Counted from the first letter of the stretch, positions 15,794-24,532 are shown. The stretch is 64,000 bases of DNA from Streptomyces sp. NBC_01231 (GCA_035999765.1 CP108521.1:8308001-8372000); one strand, 5' to 3'. The notes: a model not told the origin generated them from the sequence alone. Numbers and translations are program-made.

Positions 15794-17362
15794 TTGCGTC
15801 AGCATCAGCTCCGTACGAAGCCGGTCACCAGGATCGCCGCCATCGCCCTCGTATGCACCGCCGCCCTGCTCGACGCCTCTCTGGCCGCGGCTGCCGACGC
15901 CGATACGAAGACGCTCTCCGCCGATGCGCTGCCCACCTGGCAGACGGACGGAATCGTCTGGTCCTTGACCGCCGCAAACGGGATCGTGTACGTCGGAGGA
16001 ACCTTCGACGCGGTCCGCCCGCCGGGTGCCGCGCCCGGCCAACGCCTGGTGGCGCGCAAGAACTTCGCCGCGTTCGATGCAGTGACCGGCAAACTCCTGC
16101 CCTGCGCCCCGGCCTTCACCGGCTACAACCACACCGTGCGGGCCATGAAGGCCTCACCGGACGGCCGGGTGCTGTACGTCGGCGGTTCCTTCGGCAGCGT
16201 CGGATCCGACAAGGCGGCCAATGCGGTGGCCCTCATCACCGGCGACTGCTCCGTCCGCAAGGAGTTCAAGCCGGCTGTCTCGGCCACCGTCCGGGCCATT
16301 GAGACCACGGGCCAGGCGATCTACCTGGGCGGTGACTTCGGCCGTGTCTCGGGCCAGCCCAGGAATCGCATCGCCGCCGTATCACCCCAAGGCGCCCTAC
16401 TGCCCTTCACGGCGGACCTCGACCAGCCCGTACGGGCGCTGTCGGCCGCGCTCCCGCACGGACGTCTCTTCGTCGGCGGCGACTTCGAGAGGGTCAACGG
16501 ACAGACGGCCCGCTCCCTGGTCAGCCTGAACCCCGTGACCGGCGCCACGGTTCTCACCTATCCGGGCTGGTTCCCGTACCAGTCGTCGGTGAAGACGATC
16601 GCCCAGGACGAGTCCCGATTCTTCGCGGGCGCTGAGGGGCACGGGCCGGGCATCTACGACGGCCGGATCGCGGGCCGGCTCGCCAACGGCACCATGGTGT
16701 GGAACGACACCTGCAAGGGCGCCACCCAGTCCGTCGTGCCCTTCAAGGGAGTCCTCTACAGCGCCTCGCACGCCCACGACTGCAACGAGACGCCCGGCGG
16801 CTTCCCCGACCGGGGCGACCGCCAGCACTTCCTGGCACAGCGGGTCGACGACCGCAGGATCGTGCACTGGTTTCCTGACACCGACGGCGGCCTCGGGGAA
16901 CAGGTCGGTCCCCGCACCCTCGTGGTGTCCAAGGACATCCTCTGGGCGGGAGGCGAGTTCACCAAGGTCAACGCGGAACCACAGCAGGGCCTCACCCGCT
17001 TCGGGAGCCGTGACACCGGAGCGCCGAGAGTGCCCACCCTCTCGCTGTCGTCTGCCGAACCCGACAAGGTCACTCTCGCATGGCGCGCCACGTGGGACCG
17101 CGACGACGCATCCCTGACGTACCGCATCTACCGGGATGGGAAGCTCGTGGCACTCCAGACCAAGTCGTCCACCTACTGGGACCTTCCGAAAATGACCTGG
17201 ACCGACAAGGTGTCCGCCGGCGCGCGTCACCAGTATGTGATCGAGGTGACGGACGGGACCAACACCTCGCCCAAGTCCCGCCCCCTGACCGTGACCGTGC
17301 CGAAGAAGGCCACGCAGAGGGCCGACGCCGGGACGAACGCCGCTGCACACCCTCGCCCGTAA
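15794..17362 (+). CDS. Secreted beta-propeller (delta-60/DUF5122-like) protein with C-terminal Fn3-like domain
   Basis: 522 aa from TTG 15794, which places a signal peptide at the start (RTKPVTRIAAIALVCTAALL, then SLAAAADA); the frame is open back to 15677. Five or more propeller-like blades repeat a V.VGG.F..V motif: IVYVGGTFDAV, VLYVGGSFGSV, AIYLGGDFGRV, LFVGGDFERV, ILWAGGEFTKV. The last ~100 residues resemble a fibronectin type III domain (VTLAWRATWDRDDASLTYRIYRD). Such proteins are exported and probably bind surface or extracellular targets; no catalytic residues are seen. It follows an eroded region and appears intact. Confidence 0.75.
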   Translation: MRQHQLRTKPVTRIAAIALVCTAALLDASLAAAADADTKTLSADALPTWQTDGIVWSLTAANGIVYVGGTFDAVRPPGAAPGQRLVARKNFAAFDAVTGKLLPCAPAFTGYNHTVRAMKASPDGRVLYVGGSFGSVGSDKAANAVALITGDCSVRKEFKPAVSATVRAIETTGQAIYLGGDFGRVSGQPRNRIAAVSPQGALLPFTADLDQPVRALSAALPHGRLFVGGDFERVNGQTARSLVSLNPVTGATVLTYPGWFPYQSSVKTIAQDESRFFAGAEGHGPGIYDGRIAGRLANGTMVWNDTCKGATQSVVPFKGVLYSASHAHDCNETPGGFPDRGDRQHFLAQRVDDRRIVHWFPDTDGGLGEQVGPRTLVVSKDILWAGGEFTKVNAEPQQGLTRFGSRDTGAPRVPTLSLSSAEPDKVTLAWRATWDRDDASLTYRIYRDGKLVALQTKSSTYWDLPKMTWTDKVSAGARHQYVIEVTDGTNTSPKSRPLTVTVPKKATQRADAGTNAAAHPRP

Positions 17363-17456
17363 GGGTCCTGCCCGCCATGCCGGTGCGCCCGCAGTGGTGG
17401 GCGCACCAGGAGGTCACCGAAGCGTTGCCGCTCGGCTCGGACAAGTTGTCACCTCA

Positions 17457-17793
17457 TGGCGCGTTCTGGCCCCAAGCGCAGAACGCGCCCGGCCGGGGAG
17501 GTGATGGACCACGAGACCACTCCGCAGCAGCTGGAACGCGCTGCCGCGGCCTCCGGGTTCTCCCGCCTGCCGGTCACCGGCCCCGCCGACGAGGTACTGG
17601 GCTCCACATCAAGGACGTCCTAGGCGTCGCCGAACGCACCCGGCCCTTCCCGCGCAGCACCCTGCATCCGGTCATCCAGGTCGAGAGCGACACCCCGCTG
17701 GACGACACCATGACCGTTCGGCGCGCCGCCGGCACCCACCTGGCCGCCGTCACCGGCAAGAAAGGCACCGCCATCGGCTCCACACCCTTCGCG
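17457..17793 (+). pseudogene. CBS-domain/CorC-HlyC-type membrane protein relic
   Basis: Two frames carry consecutive parts of a CBS pair: LERAAAASGFSRLPVTGPAD then EVLG, a frameshift near 17600, and LHIKDVLG, HPVIQVESDTPLDD, RRAAGTHLAAVTG. The SGFSRLPV...LGxLHIKDVL...THLAxV series is the signature of CNNM/CorC-like proteins. The membrane DUF21 domain and the C-terminal CorC domain are absent. The fragment lies between the propeller gene and an ISL3 transposase relic. Confidence 0.65.
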
Positions 17794-17937
17794 GCGGCTG
17801 GAGCTGTCCGGCAGCCGGGGGGAGTGAGCCTGGCCGGGCAGGAACGCTGTGGCATCGGCGGACCTGACGGGTCGGGCCCGTTGCGCAGGGCCGCCCCTCT
17901 AACTCTTCGCCGGGCAGATCCTCGAGGTCATCTCGCC

Positions 17938-18275
17938 TCCGTGCTGTCGCTGCTGTTGCCTCCGATCGCTGTGCGAGTGGAGCGTGTCAGCGACTCCGCC
18001 GCAGGCGGGACGCGCGCACATCTCGTACCAACGCACGCTGAACGAGCGGCCGTTGGGCTCAGGGCAGGTGGTGGTTCGACTCCGGGTGCGCCGGTACTTC
18101 TGCGACCGGAAGAGGTGTTTCCGAAAGACCTTCGTCGAGCCGGTGCCGGGCCCGTCCAAGAGCACCACAGATCGAGCGTCGGCCTGACGGAGTGGCTGCG
18201 GTCGATCGCGGTGGAGCTGGGCGGTCGTCCGGTGGCACGGCTGTGCCGCCGCCTGCGACTGACCGGTCAGCGCAG
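17938..18275 (+). mobile_element. ISL3-family transposase N-terminal relic, frameshifted
   Basis: Pieces in different frames match the ISL3 transposase start: VRVERVSDSAAG, then SYQRTLNERPLGSGQVVVRL, RVRRYFCDRKRCFRKTFVE, then after a frameshift HRSSVGLTEWLRSIAVELGG and ARLCRRLRLTG. The zinc-binding C..RxC..KTF element is still visible. The DDE catalytic part is gone. No terminal inverted repeats are evident. It abuts the tatB-like gene, which may owe its location to this element. Confidence 0.65.
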
Positions 18276-18289
18276 GCAAGGGGTGCCAG

Positions 18290-18661
18290 ATGTTCTCTGA
18301 TGTAGGCCCACTTGAACTCATCACGCTGGCGATCCTCGCCGTCCTGCTGTTCGGCCCGGACAAGTTGCCGGAGATCATCCAGAACGTGACCGGATTCCTG
18401 CGCAAGGTGCGTGAGTTCTCCGAGAGCGCCAGACAGGAGATTCGCTCCGAACTGGGGCCGGAGTTCCATGACTTCGAGTTCGACGACCTGCACCCGAAGA
18501 CGCTCGTCCGCAAGCACCTCCTTGACGGCGACAACCTGGGACTGGAGGAGATCCGCAGCTCTCTCGACCCGAGGGCGGAGCTGTCACAGGTCGCCGACGC
18601 GGTGCGTGAAGCGGCCGACGAGACCCCACGGGAGGAAGCAGCGCCGGGCGCGTTTCCCTGA
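18290..18661 (+). CDS. tatB: TatB-like twin-arginine translocation protein
   Basis: 123 aa from ATG 18290. It has a short periplasmic start (MFSDVGPLEL), one membrane helix (ITLAILAVLLFGPDKLPEI) with the FGPDKLP hinge diagnostic of TatA/TatB, then an amphipathic helix (RKVREFSESARQEI) and an acidic C-terminal region longer than in TatA. This matches actinobacterial TatB (~120-170 aa), which binds twin-arginine signal peptides together with TatC. No tatC is in the window, so it would have to work with chromosomal TatC. A separate TatA-like gene lies 400 nt downstream on the opposite strand. Confidence 0.85.
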   Translation: MFSDVGPLELITLAILAVLLFGPDKLPEIIQNVTGFLRKVREFSESARQEIRSELGPEFHDFEFDDLHPKTLVRKHLLDGDNLGLEEIRSSLDPRAELSQVADAVREAADETPREEAAPGAFP

Positions 18662-18765
18662 AAGGAGGAACGCACGGACCGGATCGCACGCAGCCCCAGC
18701 CTTTGACGCCGACACCACCTGAGACAGCCGTCCGGGCTGTGATCCGCTCCACGAACCTAGGAAAC

Positions 18766-18773
18766 TTGCGCAA
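18766..18773 (+). promoter_or_regulatory. TTGCGCAA palindrome upstream of the 18.8 kb gene
   Basis: The 8-bp palindrome TTGCGCAA lies 17 nt before GTG 18790. It is followed by an AT-rich stretch (TCTAAAATAATG). It is one of five copies upstream of genes between 18.8 and 25.6 kb. Confidence 0.5.
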
Positions 18774-18789
18774 CCTCTAAAATAATGCT

Positions 18790-19020
18790 GTGGAGATGAC
18801 TGACGTGACGGGATGGGAGACCGCGGTGCTCGCCGGAGGGCCCGCGGATGGACTGCGGATGAAGGTCTCCGACCGGCCGCGGGTGATCCAGGTGACGCAC
18901 CCCTGCCAGGTGGAGGCCGCACCGCATGGCCTGCGTGCGGAAGGGATCTACGTCTACCGCCGCGACTACGGGGTGACCAACGAGCCTCTGCGGTACGGCT
19001 TCGACATGGCCAGCCCCTGA
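18790..19020 (+). CDS. Hypothetical protein, 76 aa
   Basis: GTG 18790 or ATG 18796 opens a 76-residue soluble protein: ETAVLAGGPADGLRMKVSD, then VIQVTHPCQVE, and EGIYVYRRDYGVTNEPLRYG. Codon use and the strand-rich sequence indicate a real gene. The short form of small Streptomyces proteins with GGPxDG at the start is familiar, but I cannot name a function. It converges on the tatA-like gene with only 19 nt between stops. Confidence 0.6.
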   Translation: MEMTDVTGWETAVLAGGPADGLRMKVSDRPRVIQVTHPCQVEAAPHGLRAEGIYVYRRDYGVTNEPLRYGFDMASP

Positions 19021-19039
19021 CGGGCGCGGCACGCGGGAC

Positions 19040-19324
19040 TCAGTGGGCTGCGTGGCCCTCGGTGGACGGGCGGGCCGTGACGGTCTCGCCAGGAGCGGTC
19101 TGAACGACGCGTGCTGCGGGCCCGGGAGTGGTCGAGTCCTCGGCCGGGGCAGCGGAGGGCTGCGCGGAGCCGTCCTCTTTCATGGCCTTGGCCTCGCTCT
19201 TGAGGATGCGCATCGACTTGCCGAGGCCGCGGGCGGCGTCGGGCAGCTTCTTCGAGCCGAACAGCACGATGATCACGATCGCAATGATCAGCAGGTGCCA
19301 GGGTTCCAGTCCGTTGCGGAGCAT
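19040..19324 (-). CDS. tatA: TatA-like twin-arginine translocation protein
   Basis: 94 aa from ATG 19324; readings upstream to 19447 are not TatA-like. [20 protein letters not shown] has the N-terminal helix, followed by [20 protein letters not shown], the FG-KLP hinge and amphipathic helix that define TatA. A charged, disordered C-terminus ([12 protein letters not shown]) completes the family pattern and length. TatA oligomers form the translocation pore. Together with the tatB-like gene this makes a partial accessory Tat set without TatC, near predicted exported proteins (LCP, lytic transglycosylase). Confidence 0.85.
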   Translation of the reverse strand: MLRNGLEPWHLLIIAIVIIVLFGSKKLPDAARGLGKSMRILKSEAKAMKEDGSAQPSAAPAEDSTTPGPAARVVQTAPGETVTARPSTEGHAAH

Positions 19325-19396
19325 CCCGCACACCCCTTCTCTACGCCGGACAGCGGTGCGCTCCAGGAGGGCGGCACCTTCTGTGTCTATTGCTAT

Positions 19397-19404
19397 ATTG
19401 CGCA
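19397..19404 (-). promoter_or_regulatory. TTGCGCAA palindrome upstream of tatA-like gene
   Basis: In transcription direction the sequence is CAGTTGCGCAATATAGCAAT, about 73 nt before ATG 19324. The palindrome is followed after 4 nt by a further GCAA half-site, as in two other copies. Confidence 0.5.
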
Positions 19405-19477
19405 ACTGTACAACCCTGGTGGGGTGCCGGTCGCCTCCTGCGTGCACGTGACGGGCCCGCGGGCCGATCCCGGCCCC

Positions 19478-21202
19478 TCACTCGTCGGAGTCGGGCTTAC
19501 TGCTCGCCGCCGCGTACGCCTGGGACGGCGTCATGGCGACCCCGTTGAGGGCGACCGACTTGTACGGGCTGACCTCGGCGCAGGTCTTGGCCTCGTCGGC
19601 TGTGGAGGCGTGGGCGTTGGAGACCGCGGCCTGCGTGTCCGCGGGGGCGGGTGATGAGCTGCCGCCCGGGAAGCGGGTGCTGCTGGGCCAGTCGCTGCCG
19701 ATCACCAGGGTCAGGCCACTGCCGCTGCCCTGCTTGAAGTGCGAGGAGGACAGGCCCAGGGCTTTGGCCACGGTCTGCGCCCCGGGCTTCTGTCCCGCGC
19801 CGTAGGTCAGCGTGGTGGTGGTCGTGGGGCTCGGGGCGTTGGCCGTGGTCGTACCGGAGCTGAAACCCTGGTCGGTCAGCGCGGTGGCGATGGCGGAGGC
19901 GCGGCCGGTGATCTCCGTGCCGTTCGCCACTGTCACGGCGATCTGGGACGCGGGCACGGCCGAAGCGGTGGCCGTTGCCGTAGCGGAGGCTGGCGTGGAC
20001 TTCCTGCCCGAGCCGGTGGTCAGCGACTGGTCGCCCGCGATGGTGGAGAACAGGGTCTCGGCACCCGCGCCCACCACCACGCGGTTGCTGTCGGTCGGGT
20101 CGGGGGCGGTCTGCATGGTCGTGAAGGTCATCCGCTTGGTGGGGACCTTGTTCACGTCGGCGGCGAGCGAGATCAGCTTCTTGACGCTGCCCAGGCCGTC
20201 GTCCACGGTCAGCGCCTTGGTGGCGGCGTCCGCGAGGCTGTAGACCGCTGCGGGGTCGGTGAGGGTGCCCGCGCTCTTGAACTTGCGGATCATCGCGCTG
20301 AGGAAGATGTGCTGGGAGACGGTACGGCCGAGGTCGCTGCCGTCTCCGAAGCCGTGCCGGGAGCGGACGAACTGGAGGGCCGCCTCGCCCTTGAGGGTGT
20401 GGGTTCCCTTGGACAGCTTCAGGTGCGAATAAGTGTCGTAGACGTCGTCGCTGACGCACACGGAGACACCGCCGACCGCGTCGGACATCTTGACCACACC
20501 GGAGAAGTCCAGCTTCACGAAGTGGTCGATGGGGATGCCGGTGAGCTGGTGGATGGTGGCCACCTGGCAGGCCGGGCCGTACTGCAGCGCGCTGTTGATC
20601 TGGCCGTGGTAGCCGGACGTGGACTGGCCGGTCTCGCTGTCCTTGCACGCCGGCACGTCGGTCATGGTGTCGCGGGGGATGCTCATGACGGTGGCGTTGG
20701 AGCGGTCGGCGGATATGTGCACCACCATCTGCACGTCCGCGTTCCCGTTGCCGGACTGCACACCGGTCTGCGAGCAGCCGCCGCCGAGCTTGCAGTCCGC
20801 TTTGCTAGTACGGCCGTCGGAGCCCATGACCAGGATGTTGATCGGCGTGCGGCCGAACTCGTCCGCCTTCTCCTCACCGCCCTTGCCGTTGAGCGAGACG
20901 CTGTTGATGTTGCCGTTCAGGTGCTGGTAGAACCACCAGCCGGCACCCGCCGTGCCCAGCACGAGAACCGCCAGACACATCCCGACGATCCGCAGCGCCC
21001 GCCTGCCGCGCCGCGCCGGGCGAGCCCGGCGACGCGACCCCTTGCCGCCGCGCGAGCGGGAGGCCGCCCGGGCCGCAGCCCGGCCGCCCGGAGGGCGCGC
21101 TGCGCCGGGCTCGGCCGTACGCTGGCCGGGCACCCGCGCGGTGTGGCTGCGTGTGGCCTGGGCGCCGTGACCGTCCCACGGGTCGCTCATTTCCACTCCC
21201 AT
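19478..21202 (-). CDS. LytR-CpsA-Psr (LCP) family protein with LytR_C domain
   Basis: 574 aa. A long basic Arg-rich cytoplasmic start is followed by one membrane helix (RIVGMCLAVLVLGTAGAGWW) near residues 70-90. The LCP domain spans about 110-370: INILVMGSDGR, DVQMVVHIS, VMSIPRDTMTDVP, ALQFVRSRHGFGDGSDLGR. The conserved Arg and Asp residues that bind polyprenyl phosphate are present. A LytR_C domain lies near 425-510 (IAVTVANGTEITGRA). LCP enzymes attach wall polymers to peptidoglycan or arabinogalactan. Full-length and apparently intact. A TTGCGCAA palindrome lies 99 nt upstream. Confidence 0.88.
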   Translation of the reverse strand: MGVEMSDPWDGHGAQATRSHTARVPGQRTAEPGAARPPGGRAAARAASRSRGGKGSRRRARPARRGRRALRIVGMCLAVLVLGTAGAGWWFYQHLNGNINSVSLNGKGGEEKADEFGRTPINILVMGSDGRTSKADCKLGGGCSQTGVQSGNGNADVQMVVHISADRSNATVMSIPRDTMTDVPACKDSETGQSTSGYHGQINSALQYGPACQVATIHQLTGIPIDHFVKLDFSGVVKMSDAVGGVSVCVSDDVYDTYSHLKLSKGTHTLKGEAALQFVRSRHGFGDGSDLGRTVSQHIFLSAMIRKFKSAGTLTDPAAVYSLADAATKALTVDDGLGSVKKLISLAADVNKVPTKRMTFTTMQTAPDPTDSNRVVVGAGAETLFSTIAGDQSLTTGSGRKSTPASATATATASAVPASQIAVTVANGTEITGRASAIATALTDQGFSSGTTTANAPSPTTTTTLTYGAGQKPGAQTVAKALGLSSSHFKQGSGSGLTLVIGSDWPSSTRFPGGSSSPAPADTQAAVSNAHASTADEAKTCAEVSPYKSVALNGVAMTPSQAYAAASSKPDSDE

Positions 21203-21300
21203 GAACGGTCGGGCCCGTCAGGCCGGGCTGTCGACGGTGGGCCGGGCGTGCGCGGCGGTGTACGGGCAGGTGAAGCCGGGACCCCACTTCGCTTGCGTAG

Positions 21301-21308
21301 TTGCGCAA
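21301..21308 (-). promoter_or_regulatory. TTGCGCAA palindrome upstream of LCP gene
   Basis: In transcription direction the sequence reads TAGATTGCGCAACTACGCAA, about 99 nt before the LCP start at 21202. A second GCAA half-site follows after 4 nt. Confidence 0.5.
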
Positions 21309-21423
21309 TCTAACAAAGTCATCGCCCTGCAGCGCAAATCCTGCGCAAATCGCAGGTGAGAGGTCTCATGGAGCCGGCACGGCAACCTTCTGGGCGGCCT
21401 GTACCGCCTGAGCAGTCCCGGCC

Positions 21424-21720
21424 TCAGCGCTCGTTTTGTCCGTGCCGTGCGATGACCCACGCGGCGGCACGCTCAGCCAGGATCCGTCGCCGTCCCCAAC
21501 GCGAGCGCCGCACGGCAACCGCAGGGGACCGTGTCGTCGGCGGGACGGCCGACAGCTCGGCGAGACGGCCAGCGGCGCGCGCCAGTTCGGCCTGCAGCCG
21601 TCGGCGTCGTCCGGAGGAACCGGCCCTCAGTAATGCCGCATAGAGCCCTTCGACCTCTGCCAGGGCAGCGCCCAGCCGCAGATTCGCATCACGCACTCGC
21701 TGAATGTCCCCGCTCGGCAT
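21424..21720 (-). CDS. Small basic coiled-coil protein, 98 aa
   Basis: The ATG at 21720 is preceded by GAGGAAG. The first 60 residues form a predicted coiled helix (DANLRLGAALAEVEGLYAAL, then RRLQAELARAAGRLAEL), followed by a strongly basic part (VRRSRWGRRRILAERAA). No membrane segment is present and no family is recognised. A basic helical protein of this size could bind DNA or be a transposase-associated fragment. A TTGCGCAA palindrome lies 56 nt upstream. Confidence 0.5.
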   Translation of the reverse strand: MPSGDIQRVRDANLRLGAALAEVEGLYAALLRAGSSGRRRRLQAELARAAGRLAELSAVPPTTRSPAVAVRRSRWGRRRILAERAAAWVIARHGQNER

Positions 21721-21775
21721 GCATGCACTTCCTCCCCCGATGTCGGGGCCCCACCCCCCGGTTTCTTTGGATTAT

Positions 21776-21783
21776 TGCGCAAT
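21776..21783 (-). promoter_or_regulatory. TTGCGCAA palindrome upstream of the 21.4-21.7 kb gene
   Basis: TATTGCGCAATA (10-bp palindrome with flanks) lies between the stop of the lytic transglycosylase gene and the start of the small basic protein at 21720, so it most likely serves the latter. Confidence 0.5.
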
Positions 21784-21795
21784 ACTGAAAGCCGT

Positions 21796-22488
21796 TTACA
21801 ACGCATCTGAAATGTCGGCGTCGACAGCCTTTCCCGCCTTGGCCCAGTTGGTGTGCAGCTTGTCGAGGTAGGACTGGGCCTGGCTGCCCGGGGATGCGCC
21901 GCGTGCGAAGGCGAGCATGTTGCCCGCGCCGGCGTTGTAGCCGAGGGCCAGCAGCTCGTTCTTGGTGTACGAGGCGGACCACGTGGCGGGCAATTGTGCC
22001 GCAAGGTCGTGCAGGTACCAGGCTTCGGCCTCGATGGCGAGGTCCCGGTCGTCGGGCAGCTCGTCCCATCGTCGGTCGGCGAAGTCCCGTCCCTTCTTGG
22101 CCTCGTCGAAGGTGGCGCGGTGCATGTTGGCGATGCCGAAGGAGGCATCCGCCTTGTATTTCTGCCAGGCCCGCTCCAAGGACGGGTCGTGCGGCTTGTA
22201 CGCCTCGTTGTAGAGGATTGCCATCAGCAACCGGTCGCTGACGCCGCTCTGGCGAGCCCGAGTACGGACCTGGGAGGCGTAATCGGCGGGGTCGTACGAC
22301 GAAGCAGCCGCGGCAGCAGCAGACGAAGTGGCCGAGTCGGCCGACGGGGTAGGCCTGGAAGTGGATGCCTCTGCCGAAGGCGTGTCGCCCTGAGGGGTGT
22401 TGGCCGCGCGCACGATGACGTACAGCGCCAGAGCGAAGACGCCCACGGGGAGCCACCGCCAGCGCCTCAGTGCCCGGGAATCGGACAT
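21796..22488 (-). CDS. Membrane-anchored lytic transglycosylase-like protein
   Basis: 230 aa from ATG 22488, with GAGAGGA upstream; the frame is open to 22566 without a better start. One N-terminal helix (WLPVGVFALALYVIVRAA) anchors the protein. A Ser/Ala/Thr linker leads to an SLT-like domain: the catalytic-Glu position in LLMAILYNEAYKP, ASFGIANMHRATFDEA, and LALGYNAGAGNMLAFARG. The NAG-type loop (YNAGAGN) is diagnostic of soluble lytic transglycosylase folds. It would cleave peptidoglycan outside the membrane. It neighbours LCP and Tat genes, suggesting a cell-envelope group. Confidence 0.75.
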   Translation of the reverse strand: MSDSRALRRWRWLPVGVFALALYVIVRAANTPQGDTPSAEASTSRPTPSADSATSSAAAAAASSYDPADYASQVRTRARQSGVSDRLLMAILYNEAYKPHDPSLERAWQKYKADASFGIANMHRATFDEAKKGRDFADRRWDELPDDRDLAIEAEAWYLHDLAAQLPATWSASYTKNELLALGYNAGAGNMLAFARGASPGSQAQSYLDKLHTNWAKAGKAVDADISDAL

Positions 22489-22575
22489 GTCTCGTCCTCT
22501 CTCGTAACCCGCCCTTGGCCAGCACTCTTGTACAGCAGGCACGTTAAGACCTGCGTGAGTCGACATTGTCCGGGG

Positions 22576-23225
22576 TCACCACTCGCGGACGTCGTGCGGG
22601 TTTCTCTCCGCCGCACGGTCGTCCACGTCGGTCATGGATACCAATCCATGCTGGTCGACCACAGGCCGGTCCTGAGTGAGCGTGCCGGTCTTTTCCCAGG
22701 ACAGCACGTTCACGGCGCCTAGATCGTGCCGCGCGGGCAGTCGCTTCACGGTCACCCCGTGCGTTCGGGCGAGGAGGGGGCGCCGCGGGCCAGGCAGGTG
22801 GTGACGAGGACCCCAACCGCCACCGCGACGACGAACGGCAGCGCCTCTAGGCCGCGCCCGCGCAGTGCCGCGCCCGCTATCAGCAACAACGGCGGGGGGA
22901 TTCAGGAGATGCCGTGCACGGTCCGGTCGACAGTGCTCGCCCCTTGCCTCCCGGCGCTGCGGCCGTGGGAGGCTGCGAAGCAGGTGCGTGCGCCGGTCGT
23001 GACGATGACCGCGGCGGCGCTGCCGGAGGCGGCGCCGCTGTGCTGGAAGCAGAGCTGCAGTTCCTCGAACATGCAACCGCCTTGGGCGATGCCGGCGGCG
23101 TACTTCGCAGCAGGGACCGACTCGCCGGTCGGGCTGCCTGGTACACGGTCAGGCCGCTCGCGCGCAGCAGCCATACGTCCGCAGGGACCCGGTCGCCGGG
23201 CCTCGGTATCCGGGCCGGCTCCCCG
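22576..23225 (-). pseudogene. P-type ATPase (Mg2+-transporter-like) relic, frameshifted
   Basis: Three frames together retain PRPGDRVPADVWLLRASGLT, then PTGESVPAAK (the TGES actuator loop), then TVKRLPARHDLGAVNVL and KTGTLTQDRP. The phosphorylation motif reads E-KTGT rather than D-KTGT, so even this piece would be inactive. Frameshifts and large deletions remove the membrane helices and nucleotide domain. It follows an ArsR-type regulator on the same strand, the usual order for a metal-responsive regulator and its pump. Confidence 0.7.
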
Positions 23226-23268
23226 TGGGACGGTTGTCCCGGTGCCCTGCCCCGAGGCTGCGGCGGTC

Positions 23269-23664
23269 TCAGACACCGGTCCCGTGCAGCCGGCGTACCG
23301 GCGCGGAGGCTTCCCAGGCGCGTGCGGTCAGCTGTCCCACCATCACGCGCACCACGGTCACGATGTCTGGGTCGTCGACGTAATAGACCTGCCGTCGGCC
23401 CTCGCGGCGGGAGCGGACAAGCCCGGCGAGCTTCAGCTTCGCCAGGTGCTGACTGACCGCGGGCAGCGCCCCGCCCACCCGGTCCGCAAGGCCGGTGACA
23501 TCACTCTCGCCCTGGGACAGGGCCCACATGATGTGAAGTCGGGCGGAGGAGGCGAGCAGTCCGAACGCGGCGGCAGCCTCCGCCAGTACATCGGCGGGCG
23601 GATCCTCGAAGCCACCAGCGATTCCCGCCACAGTCCTCTCCCGTCCCGCCCTGATCACTGTCAA
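23269..23664 (-). CDS. ArsR-family transcriptional regulator
   Basis: 131 aa from TTG 23664, with GTG 23658 as alternative. The winged helix is complete: AFGLLASSARLHIMWALSQG, VTGLADRVGGALPAVSQHLA, KLKLAGLVRSRREGRRQVYY. The C-terminal helix carries VRVMVGQLTARAWE and a His (RRLHGTGV). No clear metal-binding CxC motif is seen, so the inducer is unknown. It precedes the P-type ATPase relic on the same strand; its target pump has decayed, though the repressor itself looks intact. Confidence 0.8.
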   Translation of the reverse strand: MTVIRAGRERTVAGIAGGFEDPPADVLAEAAAAFGLLASSARLHIMWALSQGESDVTGLADRVGGALPAVSQHLAKLKLAGLVRSRREGRRQVYYVDDPDIVTVVRVMVGQLTARAWEASAPVRRLHGTGV

Positions 23665-24088
23665 CGCACGTCTGCTGTCCCAGTGTAAGAGTCAGTCCTG
23701 CCGCCCATGCCCGCCAAGAGCAGAGCCGTGCGGCCTCCCGACGGCAGAGAGCACGATCGCGCGTCCGAGTGCTGCTCAGTTCTGCCTGATGAGCAGCCCG
23801 TACGCCGCAGTTGCCGAATCCTGCAGGCTTCCTTGCCCACCGCCGGACGCCTCGACGTATCGCGTACGGCTCGCCTTGCCGACGGGCTGAAAATTCCCCA
23901 CGCTCTGCATGATCAGCGTCAGGCAATTCCCACACCCGCGTGGTCACGGTTCCCCACGGGGGCGCTGACCATTGCTGGTGCTGCTGACCGCGCGCGAACC
24001 GGCGTGAGAAACCGTACTGGGGACCGTTGATCACGCCGACGCTGCCATCTCTTCCGCGGAGGCTCGGGCGCTCGTCTAGGGTGACACG
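23665..24088. other. Intergenic region between ArsR and membrane-protein genes
   Basis: About 420 nt between the divergent arsR-like and 24.1-kb genes. I see no convincing gene, strong hairpin or repeat. Promoters of both flanking genes must lie here. The sequence has the patchy base composition of decayed coding DNA, but I could not match it to a family. Confidence 0.35.
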
Positions 24089-24532
24089 GTGGGGTTTGAG
24101 CTGCGGGAACGGTGGGGTGCACAGCCGTTGTGGGCGCGATGGATCCTCGCGGTGTACTTGGTCGGTTTCGCTGAGGGCACGGGTTCTCACGTCGCAGATC
24201 TGGTCCGTGGCGGCATCCACGCCTATACATCGTTTCCGCAGGTGTCTCTGCAGGTGTTCTTCGTTAGCTTGGTGATCCTCGATCCGTTGGCGGCCGTGTT
24301 GGTGGGCCTTGTGAGGCGGGAGGGGATCTGGCTGGCAAGTGCCGTAATGGTGTTGGACGTCAGCGCGAACTGGTGGGGAAACCGGCACTGGCTGAGGGAC
24401 GGCCCCGGGCAGTTGCTCTGGCTGTTGCCCATCACTGTCTTCGGCCTGTTCGTCGTTGCGTTCGCGGTTCCCATGCACCGCACGGTTGCGGGGGTGGCGA
24501 GCAGGTTGCCGGCGTCCCCGCCGTCAGCCTGA
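24089..24532 (+). CDS. Four-helix membrane protein, hypothetical
   Basis: 147 aa from GTG 24089. Four hydrophobic segments: WARWILAVYLVGFAEG, VFFVSLVILDPLAAVLVGLV, GIWLASAVMVLDVSANWW, LLWLLPITVFGLFVVAFAV. The second and third flank a short charged loop (RREG). Small four-helix proteins with WARWxLAVYLxGF are found widely in Streptomyces, but no function is known to me. No operon partner; an IS21 relic follows. Confidence 0.65.
   Translation: MGFELRERWGAQPLWARWILAVYLVGFAEGTGSHVADLVRGGIHAYTSFPQVSLQVFFVSLVILDPLAAVLVGLVRREGIWLASAVMVLDVSANWWGNRHWLRDGPGQLLWLLPITVFGLFVVAFAVPMHRTVAGVASRLPASPPSA

Noticed and set aside
18064..18100. GGTTCGACTCC resembling a tRNA T-arm
   Set aside because: It lies within transposase-relic codons and has no acceptor stem or other arms around it.
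19739..21313. 524-codon plus-strand frame opposite the LCP gene
   Set aside because: A Gly/Val/Arg-rich antisense shadow, while the LCP reading has full domain motifs.
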